Assembly (NCBI GenBank): GCA_949317995.1
Contig: OX439037.1
Location: 50,750,080 to 50,814,079 of the forward strand
Reading direction: 5' to 3'
DNA: 64,000 nt
Origin: Acholoe squamosa
Taxonomy: Eukaryota > Annelida > Polychaeta > Phyllodocida > Polynoidae
Shown: piece by piece, positions 21,645 to 32,054 of the stretch
Numbering within the stretch: position 1 is the first letter of the stretch
Layout of the letters: every line of letters begins with the position of its first letter
Program-made: the position numbers and the translations under genes
Notes under the pieces: model-generated
Databases searched by the model: none
Seen by the model: only the letters and a program-made list of their open reading frames with translations
Told to the model about the DNA's origin: nothing

Positions 21645-22202
21645 TTATGGCGGGGGTGGTTGCGGTGGCCCCCCCAAGGAGGACTGGGGGATGGACCAAG
21701 CTGCAGCTTTTGTAGTTTGTAGCTGCTGCATTGATAATAGCTGCTCTTGTTGTGCTGCAATCAGCTTTTGCATTGACTGCAAGTTAACTGCCTGTGGAAG
21801 TTGTGCTGGTTGCGCTGGCAGATGATGAGGGTGTTGCTGTCCAACCCACCTCAAATAAGCTGTATATGAAATATCCACAGGTGGCTGAGAGATTGAACCT
21901 GGGGGTGCACTGACACTACCTTGGTTGGTGTTGGTAGGCCCTGCTACCTTCCCCTGGCTCATAACAGAGTTCATATTACCACCGTGAATATTACCAACAC
22001 TTGAGGGTGCACTGACACTACCTTGAGATGAGTGAGTAGGCCCTGCTACCTCCCCCAAATGCTGCAAATAGACTGGTTGATGTGGCTGGTGGCCTGGGTG
22101 ATAGTTCTGGGTCCTGGTCTGGTTACTGTGAGTGAACGACTGGTTAAAATGGGCCTTTCCCACCCCTGGCGGTGAAACTACCGTAGAACTGGATTGAGAC
22201 AT
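21645..22202 (-). CDS. Gln/Pro/His-rich ORF of YR element
   Basis: A 185-codon frame starting MSQSSSTVVS. It contains two copies of a GEVAGPT/GKVAGPT...QGSVSAP repeat (about residues 50-100), a Gln-rich amphipathic stretch (about 120-155) and a Pro-rich end. I recognise no domain. It lies between the coiled-coil ORF and the YR, where RT would be found in Ngaro-like elements, but shows no RT motif. It may be the C-terminal part of ORF1 after a frameshift, because the frames are separated by only 16 bases. Confidence 0.45.
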   Translation of the reverse strand: MSQSSSTVVSPPGVGKAHFNQSFTHSNQTRTQNYHPGHQPHQPVYLQHLGEVAGPTHSSQGSVSAPSSVGNIHGGNMNSVMSQGKVAGPTNTNQGSVSAPPGSISQPPVDISYTAYLRWVGQQHPHHLPAQPAQLPQAVNLQSMQKLIAAQQEQLLSMQQLQTTKAAAWSIPQSSLGGPPQPPPP

Positions 22203-22218
22203 ACCATATCTTGAAGAA

Positions 22219-22895
22219 TTAGGAGCTGTTTGACCCCCGGAGGGCCCAAAGACATCCTAATTTGCAGAAATATCCCTTACGGAGGCTGCCCTCGCTGCCT
22301 CCAGAAGACGGCAGATCAATGTCAACATTCTCCGATCTATGCAACATGTTAGCATTTGGATATGGTTCTTTATGACTTCCATCCTCCTGTGATTCAGATT
22401 TGCCCGCATGAACACCCGAAAGGAGAGAAAATTTATGAGGTTGCTTGCTGGGATCACCGGGATCGAACACAGCCATGAGTCCACTCCATGCCCGTTCTCC
22501 GCTATCAATGTCCAACAATGTCTGCTTATTATTAGCTCTAATTGATGCAAGTTCAAGTTCTAATTCCTTACGCTTTGATATTTGTTGGATTTTTTTCTCC
22601 CTGGCTCTTTCCGTTTTCAAATTGTGTTCTAATTTTCCATTTCTGCTTGGAAAGCCACATCCGAATCTGTAATATCTGTACCTTGGGCTTGGTTTTGTTG
22701 ACCATCGTCCTGCCTGGGTGCTTCGGCATCCTGCGTGGCCTCCTGGCTGCCATGGCTGGCCGACCCGCCAGTCACCGGTGCTGAGTGGCCAATCATCTCC
22801 TCTCCCGGTTTCCAGCGCGGATTCGGACAGGTGCAGCCCGGGCACGACCTTTTGTTACCGTGGTACTCGTCACCACATGCATTACAGACAGGCAT
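22219..22895 (-). pseudogene. Gag-like ORF1 of YR element: Cys motif and coiled coil
   Basis: The start MPVCNACGDEYHG (ATG at 22895) begins with a compact Cys cluster (CNAC, CPGCTC) resembling a zinc ribbon. A Gln/Asp-rich linker leads, after a frameshift near 22640, to a charged coiled coil (KRKELELELASIRANNKQ, near 22560) and a polar tail ending at 22219. RNA or protein binding within a particle is a guess from its position. The frame is also open upstream into repeat A1 (Met at 23018), but the Cys motif directly after the inner Met makes that start more likely. Confidence 0.5.
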
Positions 22896-22940
22896 TATTG
22901 AAAAAATTGAAACAATTAAACAGAAAAAAGAAAATAACAG

Positions 22941-23060
22941 TCTGTTCTGCATGCCTGCCTGCCTGTGACCTAGTTCAGGTGTCTCAGTCAGGTGGTGGAG
23001 AGTGGTGCCCTCTGACAATCAATACAGGAGTCAATCCATATAACTTATCGACTCCACCCA
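22941..23060 (-). repeat. Terminal repeat A1 of YR element
   Basis: 120 bases matching A2 at 20210-20349. The match ends at ACTCCACCCA (23060), which marks the 5' terminus of the YR element, 41 bases from the stop codon of the neighbouring membrane-protein gene. Confidence 0.85.
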
Positions 23061-23101
23061 TATAAGATTGGCGACGAAAGTCTCAGGTTTTTAAGTATAT
23101 G

Positions 23102-24181
23102 TTACATGTGTCCCGAGGCATCAGGCACAGGCCCTTCGACATTGTCAGTTGATGTGGAGGAAACTTCAGCCCTTGGCATCTTGTAGATTAACCACAAATA
23201 TGCTAGATGTAGCACAATGGCAAGCAGAGTGCCTGTCATGCAAACGGCACCAAACTGGTACAACTGGTGATACATGTACAAAGCAATCTCAGCAATAACC
23301 AATGACAGCAGATATAACACAAACGCCATATGTTCATAGTGATTTCCTTGGGCAACCACAATACATCCAATCACCCCAAATGATACAGTAAATACAGCGA
23401 GAGGGTAGAAGAATTGAGGTGACAGGTAAACTTGAAACTGGTGATTCATTGACAACTCTACAACGATCCCTTTGATGAAAATCAGTAGGTTTGCAACCAG
23501 TAGAGGAATTTTTAATAACATGTTCATTTTAGTTTGGCGTGTGGTCGGTATTTCCTTTGGGGAACATCTCGTTTTTGCTTTTCCACCCGCTGCCATGTGA
23601 TAAATCCTTATGATGGTAGGCACAAAGATCGACACAGTTACTATGTCCATAACTAATATAAGGGAGAATGTAATCACTAAAAGACATGGAAGTATGCTCA
23701 ACAATGGCCAATACTTGGATGCGAATGTAATGGCGTGGATGGCGGCAATAATCTCCGCAAGGTTGAGGAGGACGATCATGCCGCCAAAGTGCACTGCAAG
23801 ATACTTATTCCTCAGTCCTGATATTTTAGCAAAGACTGCAAGAGGCAGGAGAAATACTCCAAAAACGACGAATATCTCAAAGTACGACTGCAGTCTGCTT
23901 TTCAGATACTCGTCCAGTAACCAGGACTTGTATATGGGTATCCCGGAGGCAAATCCAACCACAGTGAATACCCCTTTGGTTATAAGTAGATCATAAAGAC
24001 ACCGAGTGAATCCATTGATGCCACACATATTTGTATGACATGCAACAATACACATACAACACGCAGAGTGCACTTGTTTGTAACGCGTTATCCCATCTGC
24101 ATCATCCACAAAGCTCCCCGGTACAGCATGTGTGTGTTTTAGCAAAGAGCAAAGAATTCTAAACGTGTTCACTACAGTCAT
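23102..24181 (-). CDS. Multi-pass membrane protein, unknown function (only host-gene candidate)
   Basis: A single uninterrupted frame of 359 codons, start MTVVNTFRIL, with an in-frame TGA shortly upstream of the ATG (near 24206), so the start is well placed. About eight hydrophobic segments are visible, near residues 68-90, 100-120, 128-150, 155-190 (possibly two), 218-238, 250-275, 282-304 and 310-333. A Cys-rich stretch (about 40-56, CCMCIVACHTNMC) precedes the first span; a basic loop (TRCSPKE region, about 203-216) follows the fourth, and the C-terminal tail is acidic and Ser/Thr-rich. I do not recognise the family; it is not a retroelement protein. It could be an intronless gene, a retrogene or one large exon. 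The YR element lies 41 bases beyond its stop. Confidence 0.6.
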   Translation of the reverse strand: MTVVNTFRILCSLLKHTHAVPGSFVDDADGITRYKQVHSACCMCIVACHTNMCGINGFTRCLYDLLITKGVFTVVGFASGIPIYKSWLLDEYLKSRLQSYFEIFVVFGVFLLPLAVFAKISGLRNKYLAVHFGGMIVLLNLAEIIAAIHAITFASKYWPLLSILPCLLVITFSLILVMDIVTVSIFVPTIIRIYHMAAGGKAKTRCSPKEIPTTRQTKMNMLLKIPLLVANLLIFIKGIVVELSMNHQFQVYLSPQFFYPLAVFTVSFGVIGCIVVAQGNHYEHMAFVLYLLSLVIAEIALYMYHQLYQFGAVCMTGTLLAIVLHLAYLWLIYKMPRAEVSSTSTDNVEGPVPDASGHM

Positions 24182-24873
24182 TCCGCAACGGGTTAGTCGT
24201 CACTCGTCTTGTCTATTCAACTGAGAGAATGTCCATGCAGTACCTAGGTATTGTTGCATTCAGTATTATAGCCTGACCAAACAGTATCAATCATTTCACA
24301 GTGTCAGCGTCTAGAGTTAGGCTAAAGAGTAAAGTTTGCGTCCTCTATCCACGTTCTTCAACATGATGCTTCCTGATAGATGGAATATATCAAAGCCCGG
24401 ATTCAAACCTCCCTTGCCACTCACTGTCGAGAAATAAATCTTTATTAAACTGGTTTTGAGCAGGACTTGACACATTCTCCAGCCACTGGGAGGGGGTCTT
24501 TGACTCTTGTTAAATCTGCCAGTGAGTTCTCTTTATAGTATTTGCTCTTTGTGTGTGATACAACATGTTACCCGAGCATGGGTCCCAACTGACAAAAGGT
24601 TAAATGCCAATCCATGTCAACCTTGGTCAATACTGGTAGGTGTGGGTACTGAGGCTGAAAAAGTGCTAGGGTGCACCACTGCTCAATATTCACCTCCTAC
24701 TTTCAATCAGCTTGGACTACCAGTAGATTTTCCCTCTGGACTGGTCATTATAATTATCGTCGCCTTAATACATGAAGGTTGTAACTGACATTTTGACAAA
24801 ATTGAATTTTCTTCTGTTTTAACATCATTTGGCCCATTTTTACCTAGTGTGATAGTAGCTCTGTCTATGATAT
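24182..24873. other. No gene seen
   Basis: Upstream side of the membrane-protein gene. No clear TATA box, CpG cluster or ORF. Nothing else is recognisable. Confidence 0.5.
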
Positions 24874-25468
24874 AGGTCGAATCCCACTTGGCGAAAAATG
24901 ACTCAGATATCTCTGCAATTTTGAGTCTGTTGCGATTTTGGGGTATACTCCAAATTCGCAAGGGGTATAACTACAGCAGGGAGTATAGAACACAAGCAAT
25001 CCTTTGCGATTTTAGACCAGAAAAAATATAATTCACAGAGATATAAACATCAATAAAGGCAAATTATCCCAAAGAGTACATGAAAATACACAACAGTGTC
25101 CTTTTGTTCTATAGGTCGAATCCCACATGGCGATTTAGGGCTCAAATATCTCTGCGATTTTGTCCTTTGCACTCTTGGGGCTTTCCTGAGCCCATATATC
25201 GCAAGGATAACTGCTTAATTGGTCTTAATTCAGTGTTGGATTCGGTATAAGTTGAACAATCCTTGCGATCTAGGAGCCCGGGAAGACCCCAAAATCGCAA
25301 GGGACAAAATCGCAGAGATATTTGAGCCCTAAATCGCCATGTGGGATTCGACCTTATACCCCCTACTGCAGTTATCATCCTTGTGAATTTGAGGTAGGTA
25401 CCAAAACTGCAACAGATTCAAAATCGCAGAGATATTTGAGTCATTTTTCGCCATGTGGGATTCGACCT
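24874..25468. mobile_element. Palindromic MITE M1, outer copy split by another MITE
   Basis: Ends read AGGTCGAATCCCACTTGGCG and CGCCATGTGGGATTCGACCT. The two halves (24874-25112 and 25355-25468) correspond to the single uninterrupted copy at 26007-26356. A second palindromic MITE occupies 25113-25354. Confidence 0.8.
25113..25354. mobile_element. Palindromic MITE M1, inner copy
   Basis: Near-perfect terminal inverted repeats of about 100 bases around a short centre. TAT occurs on both sides (TTCTAT before, TATACC after), an apparent 3-bp target duplication. The internal sequence is closest to 4289-4506. Confidence 0.85.
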
Positions 25469-25762
25469 AATATGTGCCTACTAGCCACAGTACAACATTG
25501 TCGTATTCACTTTGTGCCAGAGTACCCGAAACACTTCTTTGGCCTCTCCTGCAAAACTTTTTAAAATGCAGTTACAACCTTCTTGTACTAAGGCAACGTT
25601 ATACCTCAGGTTGGAAACAAATCGTCTGCTTGATTTGAGGTAATCATTGGATATTGAAGTGGTAGGGGAGGAATCAATGGAATGAGTGCTCACCGTTAAA
25701 ACATTAGTGGACATGGGAACAATTTCAGGAGCTTTTATCGAGAATGGTACATAGTAGGGTAA
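25469..25762. other. Single-copy segment between MITEs, possible coding relic
   Basis: On the minus strand a frame reads through about 25481-25765, including a VALVQEGCN stretch. A similar string (VALIHEGCN) is encoded on the plus strand near 24757-24786 on the other side of the MITE nest. No domain is recognised and the frame enters MITE sequence, so this is not annotated as a gene. Confidence 0.3.
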
Positions 25763-26004
25763 AGGTTGAATCCCACATGGCGAAAAATGGCTGAAATATC
25801 TCTGCGATTTTGTCCCTTGCATTGTATGGCCCTTGTTGAGGCCATAAAACGCAAGGACTACTGCAAACTTGTCCCTAAACCACTGTGGGATTCGGAATGA
25901 GTTGGTCAATACTTGCGTTTTATTGCCCCCACAAGGGCCATACAACGCAAGGGACAAAAACGCAGAGATATTTCAGCCATTTTTCACCATGTGGGATTCG
26001 ACCT
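25763..26004. mobile_element. Palindromic MITE M1
   Basis: Ends AGGTTGAATCCCACATGGCG and CACCATGTGGGATTCGACCT; the halves pair over about 100 bases around a central TGGGATTCGGAATGAG segment. It abuts the next copy with two bases between. Confidence 0.85.
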
Positions 26005-26006
26005 TG

Positions 26007-26356
26007 AGGTTGAATCCCACATGGCGAAGAAAAGGTTCAAATATCTCTGCGATTTTAAATCTGTTGCATTTATGGGACCTTCCCCAAATTCGCAAGGGCC
26101 ATAAGTACAACAGGGTGTATAGAAAACAAGGGCACTGTTGCGTTTTCTCATGTATTCTTTAGGATAATTTGCATTTGATGATGTCTATATCTCTGTGAAT
26201 TATATTTTTCTGGCCTAAAACCGCAAAAGAATGCTTGTGTTCTATACATCCTGTTGTACTTATAACCCTTGTGAATTTGTGGAATGTCCCATAAATGCAA
26301 CAGATTCAAAATCGCAGAGATATTTGAGGCATTTTTCGCCATGTGGTATTCGACCT
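26007..26356. mobile_element. Palindromic MITE M1, long variant
   Basis: 350 bp, ends AGGTTGAATCCCACATGGCG and a CGCCATGTGGTATTCGACCT complement. Its interior matches the outer copy at 24874-25468, which allows the inner insertion there to be delimited. Confidence 0.8.
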
Positions 26357-27462
26357 GTAGGGTGTGGAGGCTTGGGTTGACACAGGCTCGACCCCTCCAG
26401 CCTGACAGAGTACGGGCTGGCCGCGTCCCTTCATCTGACTCGATCGACGCCATAGCACCGAAGCTCACTCCCCAAGCAGATGCTTGCAATGACTTAAGCA
26501 GTAACCCAACATCAGCTTGGTGAGTGAATACACATCCCAGATCAATCAGATTCTTATCTAGATCAAAGAGGGTAATTAAGTAATAAACTAGAATACACAT
26601 CGAGTGGAAAATAGAGATGCTCCCAGGCTATTGAACTGAGTATCAATAGACGCTGGCCGAGGCTGGGGTTGACATTGATAAACATTGGCTAATACAGTCA
26701 ATGTAGGGCCACCTACTAGTGGATCACAGTGTACCCAACAGACTACAATATAGGTAAAAAATAGACATGGTGCATTGCACCCAGTCTGCCTCCCTCCAGT
26801 GACATTCAGGCACCAGACAAAATCGATATATGGGTGTATTTTACTGCTGAACACAAAAACACGCTTCTTGTCACACACAGAAATAAATATGTCCAGGCAT
26901 GCAACATATTAATTTGTTCAGAAACCATGTTCAGAAACCATGCAAAGTCTGATGCAAATATAGCTCCTAGTTCCTCGCGCGTATAAAACCCATGGTATAC
27001 CCATAGAATATTTGCTAACATTTTATCAGTGGCGGCAGAACCGGGGGGGGGAGGTACAGGGGCCCACTTCAACTTTTATTACGGGGAAGGACTATGTTTT
27101 TGCCCAGTCCCATTTTTTTTCTAAAATTATTCGACATATTTCAGGATAGCTAGTGCCCCTGCACCATCAAATTATGCCTACTAAGCCATTTTAGGGGAGG
27201 GGAAGGAAAACTGTACTGGGCGTATATTACATTGGTGTTACATTGGGAGTGACGTGGGTAGTAGCATTTAATGATGTCTTTTGTTTGATCTGGGGACCCG
27301 GGATCTAGGGTAGAAAGAAGTTTGTCAAGTGGCACCAAAATGCACCATTTGGACTCAAGATTTTCATTTTCAAGAAAAAAATTGAACTGAGTTGTGTGAG
27401 GATAACTAACCTCTGTATTGCACAATATATACTAATATTTCCCACTGTCAAATATTATGAAC

Positions 27463-27464
<2 letters not shown>
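26357..27464. other. No gene supported
   Basis: A GC-richer stretch at 26357-26520 is open on the plus strand and ends at a good donor-like GTGAGTG (26519-26526), but no convincing acceptor is seen. A run of nine G lies near 27042-27052. Nothing else classifiable. Confidence 0.4.

Positions 27465-27538
<74 letters not shown>
27465..27538. repeat. (TA)n microsatellite
   Basis: About 37 uninterrupted TA units. Confidence 0.98.
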
Positions 27539-27541
<3 letters not shown>

Positions 27542-27847
27542 AAAATCACCATCTACGTTTGCAAAGATAAGGACACCCTCAGACCCCCTGACCACATTAC
27601 TGTATTCCTCATACACATATGATTTAGATTGGATATGGTTTAGATTGAAACAATATTCTCTTTTCTATGGTGTGGAGGCTTTTGCTTTGGCAATTACCAA
27701 TATTAGGCTACCCCATCCCCATCATCTTTTTTCCCCTTATCACACCATGGGTAGAGTGAGTGAGTATTAAATAGATGTTTAACCTTTTTGTGCCCAGAAT
27801 TATTTGAAGATTTTACATTATTTCACGATTTCATTTTTTTGTTTTTT
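27539..27847. other. No gene seen
   Basis: AT-rich single-copy-looking sequence between the microsatellite and the 3' end of a LINE. Confidence 0.5.
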
Positions 27848-29062
27848 TGAAGTCGTTTATTGGGCAAAAACAAGGTACATAATAAAATGTAAGTTGTTTA
27901 ACCTAGCACCTACGCATTGTAGTGCTTACGCTAGGACCCACTATATATCATAGTTTGAAAAACATAATACATATTTTATATAGACGATAGTAGCAGTCAC
28001 ATAACTTTCTTTGTTTGAATTAGCCTACTAGGGTTAATAGAGATAGTACATTACCCTAAGTAACAAAACAGGTGTTGAGAAATAGATAGATGCCTTTTGG
28101 CTGTAATGATAATGAGATGAGATGAGAAAATAATAGAAGAAATATCATAGGTATATTATAAATACTTAATCATACAAAACAGTTTGGATAGACTTTTCTA
28201 ACACTATTTTTGAATTTATACACATTATCAATAGCTGTAAATTCTGGTTTTAACTGATTCCATCTTATAATGGCTCTATAGAGAGCGCTAAGTAGGACTA
28301 TTGGTTTCAAACTGTGTGGAATGATTAGCCTTTTACCTTGGTGGTATCGTGTAGCTATATTTCTTCTATCGACAAAAATCATATTCTGGGCTAGCATAAA
28401 ACCATAGGATAGTAGGTGTAGATCTCTTCTAACATATAGTTCTGTACAATTGCTTCTTTCTTGTATTTGTTTGGTTGTCATAACAGGATTTTCTTCTAGT
28501 TTAACTTTATATACCATTCTTAATGCTCTGTTCTGTAACATTTGCAAATCTCTGTTTTCCCCTCTATAGTCCCTATCCCAAATATAATCACAGTAGTCAA
28601 ATATGGGTAATATCATAGTTTTAAAAACAGTCAAAGAGGCATCTTCATCAAGTAAAGCTCTTACCCTTCCCATTTGAAAGATTCTTTGTCGTATAGTTCG
28701 CATAGTGGTTTCCCTATGTTTTACAAATTTCAACTCTGTATCCATTCTTAGACCTAAGTAAACAAATTCATCCACTTTTTCAAGATTCATATTGTTCATA
28801 GTAAACCTGGTATTATCATTTATATTGGTGTTAAAAGACATCCATTTGTTGTTTTTTTTTACATTGATAGTAAGCGAATTATTTCTGCACCATGATACAA
28901 TCTTCTGGATTACTTGGTTCATTTTATATGGAGAGTCAACAGATACCACTGCATCGTCTGCATATAGCGTAATATTACAATCCACTGCCTTGGCTAAAGA
29001 GTTAATATATATGGAAAACAGTACAGGACCCAAGACTGATCCCTGAGGAACCCCATACGTGA
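27848..29062 (-). mobile_element. 5'-truncated CR1/Jockey-like LINE
   Basis: The 3' half of a non-LTR reverse transcriptase is followed by a 3' UTR of about 320 bases with AATAAA near the end and an A-rich tail (minus strand, near 27848). It is truncated on its 5' side just before the GVPQGSVLGP motif, typical of incomplete target-primed reverse transcription. The last 110 bases resemble 47340-47445, the 3' end of the second LINE. Confidence 0.85.
28170..29060 (-). pseudogene. LINE reverse transcriptase, C-terminal part
   Basis: Frame 28170-29033 is open for 287 codons. It starts at PQGSVLGPVLFSIYINSL (RT motif B region), includes the catalytic YADDAV (motif C), the thumb region with YLGLRMD, and a C-terminal domain ending YPNCFV. 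Fingers and palm motif A are missing because of the 5' truncation. The remaining frame is free of stops. It is about half-identical in layout to the RT at 61792-63029. Confidence 0.85.
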
Positions 29063-30751
29063 TGAAACAATGTTTTATAAGACCATGTGTAATTTTGATC
29101 CTCTTCCTTGATAAGGGCTTGGCATATTACATTTTCCTAATTCTCATAACTCATTGAAGACTTTCAGTTAAGGATGTGATACTACTGGTCAGGTCTAGTA
29201 ACCATAGTTACCAAAACATTCCATTTGTTGTCATTTAGTGGTATTTGGTCTCTATATATATTCATAATCCCTCCTGAGACCTTTCAAAGCTGATTTGCCT
29301 GCATGCATCCACATGTACTGGCACACAGGAAACATGATATGTTGTACTAGAAACAGTGCATGGCTTATCTTTAGGATAGGAGCACTTGCTGTAAAATATA
29401 ATTGGATTATTGGAACCTATGTGTGTATGATCCATCATCATTTTGTTACCACATCAGATTTTAGCTGGAGGGTTTCCTGTTTATGATTCACATAAAATGA
29501 CAACTCATTTTCAAGTTTGGACTCACTGTGCCTGATATAAAGTAGATGAAGCCAAATGAATGGTTGTATCATAATCGGGAGGTCATAAGCATTCCATAGA
29601 GGGTCTAACTTTGCAGATTTGACCAGTAGAAGTATCTGGATGAAAATTTCTTTCAATATACATGCATTTAAGCACAAAACCGCGCTTAAATGCGCGCTTG
29701 GGCACCTAAGGGTTAACACCATTTCATCAGCTAAGGTCATATTCATGGCAAGAACTACATTGCGTAATTTCACAGAGGAATGTGTCAGTGCCCGCATATA
29801 TGTGCACCACTTACATTCGAGAGGATAGAAAAGAGAAGACATAGACCTTTTTAAATGGGCTAGGGAAGCCCCACCATGGGAAGACCCATATCTGACCCCA
29901 ACTCTCCTTGCACCCCCCCCCCCAATATTCAAATGGTTCCCCCGCCCTGATCATTATCTTCACCATCTTTTTATACTTTCAACTTTCATCAAAATAGAAA
30001 TCCAAAAATCATTCTAATAGATTGCGGCAAATGATTATTATCTTAAAGGGAGTATAGTTAGGCCAAAAAAATATTGTGTGTTTCCAGTTACATGACTCAA
30101 AACTTTATGGTCGGTAAGGCCGGACTTCTTTTTTCCCCCCTAATTTTGTATAAAAGTATATGGACAGACATGCGCGATTCTTCAGTGACATTTGAAAGCC
30201 ATATGAAAAAAATGTGAAAAATATTAAGAGATTAGTTTAATTAAGCAGCGGTTGTGATGTATAGCTGTCCTCCATGAGAAATGGGCGGACAAAAAAAACA
30301 TGGAGAAAATTTGAAAAAAAAGAAGAAAACTTTCATTTAAAAAAATTAAAGAAAATCATGAAATATGTAAAAGAAGTTTAGGGTTGGCACTGTTTTGCTA
30401 GGGTCGGTCAGGTAACTGGAAACAAAGCTCTTTTTGGCCTTATAAATAGCTACGTTATAACCATGTGATGGCCCTGGAGTATCTGTCTCACATGGATTAA
30501 GGTATATAATACGCTACCTGTGGGGCCATGCAAGCAGTTTTGTCATGCTGGTATACATGCCCTTTGTCCCATCCTCATGTCTATGTCCCGTGAACCACCC
30601 TTCCCTGACCGTCACCCCTGTAGTATATTCACCCACAGGTAGGGTAAATCACTAACCATGGCAATAGTTCCTACAATATCCATTAGCTGACACCTCTGAT
30701 GTGGAAGGAGTTCATGTTCTTGAATCAATACATGGAACAATGCCGTAGCCA
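29063..30751. other. No gene; one dispersed repeat
   Basis: No supported ORF. A repeat at about 29705-29870 (with GGTCATATTCATGGCRAGAA and CACAGAGGAATGTGTCAGTG) recurs at 45405-45845. A C-run lies at 29912-29923. The rest is not recognised. Confidence 0.55.
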
Positions 30752-31000
30752 GGAGGTGTGGTGCAGTCGGCAGTGCGTCCGGCTCTGGGGTGGAAGGTCC
30801 CGGGTTCGGTTCCCGGCCCAGCTGGGGCACAGTGGTGGTTCCAAACATTGCTGTAAGGTATCATTTGAGTTCCTCCCTGCTTTGGCCAGGCTGTGCTGGG
30901 AAGTCTCGTGGCGGTCATGGCAGACAAATGACTTAAAACAGGCCTGTCCATCTGTCACTATGCCTATGTCGTGATGGATGTTAAAGAACCATTGCCTCGG
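30752..31000 (+). mobile_element. tRNA-derived SINE
   Basis: The head has an A box (GTGGTGCAGTCGGCAGTGCG) and a B box (GGGTTCGGTTCCC) about 40 bases later. A body of about 170 bases follows, ending near GTTAAAGAACCATTGCC. There is no intact cloverleaf, so it is not a tRNA gene. The exact 3' end and target duplication are unclear. Confidence 0.6.
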
Positions 31001-31462
31001 TAAATATGTAGGGGTGTGCTTTCTACCTTCCCATAGATTCAGTCACCATCATCAACAAGGGTAATCTCGATTCGGTGTGGATACAACCCTTGGGATCTCT
31101 CACCCTTGAGTATCATCCGTACGGAAGGCACGAGGTGAGATAAAATTCGACCACCACAACACGTTCCACTGCATATTTCATAAATTTCATATCTCTGGTC
31201 ACACTGAATACTCGCATAATGCATCTAATACGCAAAGGGATACACGCTCATCATATATATCTCTTGGCACAATATGGATGTTGATATCATACCTACGTGA
31301 CGTGTCGCTAATAAATGTTGATGTATTCTATATTGATTAAGTCATTCTTGATATGATATTATTTCATTGTTGATAACTGTTAGATGATTCAATGTGTATC
31401 ATCTAGCTAAGGGGCGACACTGAAATGACAATGACAATAAAATAGATATTGATCAAATCTAC
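31001..31462. other. No gene seen
   Basis: Contains a short dispersed repeat near 31170-31225 (ACTGAATACTCGCATAATGC) that recurs near 45255-45275. It forms the 5' plus-strand flank of the gypsy insertion. Confidence 0.5.
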
Positions 31463-31835
31463 TGTAATGGTTTTAGTCTTACGGACCTGGTGGTTCGGGT
31501 CTTACTATTTGGAAAGAAGGAGTAAGACGGTGATTCAAGTGTTTGCCAACGGATAGTTTATTAAATACACACTCTCGGCCACCCGGTAGTTGGTGATAGG
31601 GCAGCTATTAGTTATTAGAAAAAGGTCTTACATGATCGGAGGCCAGAAGGGCCTCTGACGTAGCGGCTGAGCCCTGGTCTTTATATAAGAACCTAGGTGT
31701 TCGCCGTCAGATGTCCCCACAGACCCGGATCGGTGCTGCCACCTATCCGGAACCTGAGGAACATCCGATGACTCGACTCACCCGCCACGTCAGACGGTAC
31801 CCAACGCTATGGTTATGTATAAACGTACCTCTACA
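31463..31835 (-). repeat. 3' LTR of gypsy copy B
   Basis: On the plus strand it starts TGTAATGG and ends CCTCTACA. On the coding strand it carries a TATA box (complement of about 31682-31688) and AATAAA (complement of 31557-31562). Confidence 0.95.
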
Positions 31836-31850
31836 CCACTCCCCCAGACA
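31836..31850 (-). other. Polypurine tract
   Basis: On the minus strand TGTCTGGGGGAGTGG directly precedes the 3' LTR. The same TGTCT plus G-run is found before the 3' LTRs of both other gypsy copies. Confidence 0.8.
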
Positions 31851-32054
31851 TTAAGGAAGGAGTTATAACTATTGTATTATTATAGGGATAACATTGCGAT
31901 ATGTCTAAACCCTTATAATAGAGGTACAACCATAGATATAACGTTAACATCATGCATAGTATCATTCTAATGTCAATTTCATATATGTGATAGCGTATAT
32001 AGTTACAGAATAATAACCCGGATGTTAAAGTATAATGCGAATATGTTGAAAGAG

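Larger units (their letters stand above)
7797..23060 (-). mobile_element. Ngaro/PAT-like YR element with split direct repeats, no RT, interrupted by a gypsy element
   Basis: Read on the minus strand, the order is A1 (22941-23060), two to three ORFs, a tyrosine recombinase (20490-21483), B1 (20350-20411), A2 (20210-20349) and B2 (7797-7858). This A1-ORFs-B1-A2-B2 arrangement is the split direct repeat layout known from PAT and Ngaro retrotransposons. B1 directly abuts A2. The A2-B2 link is broken by the gypsy element at 7878-20171, whose 4-bp TSD (CAAA) shows that both flanks were once joined. Unlike known members there is no RT or RNase H between the Gag-like ORFs and the YR. It is either a deletion derivative or a YR element of a different type. 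Confidence 0.75.

Noticed and set aside
29438-29932. 164-codon minus-strand reading frame as a gene
   Set aside because: It runs across a dispersed repeat that recurs with different frame content at 45405-45845, and has no domain.
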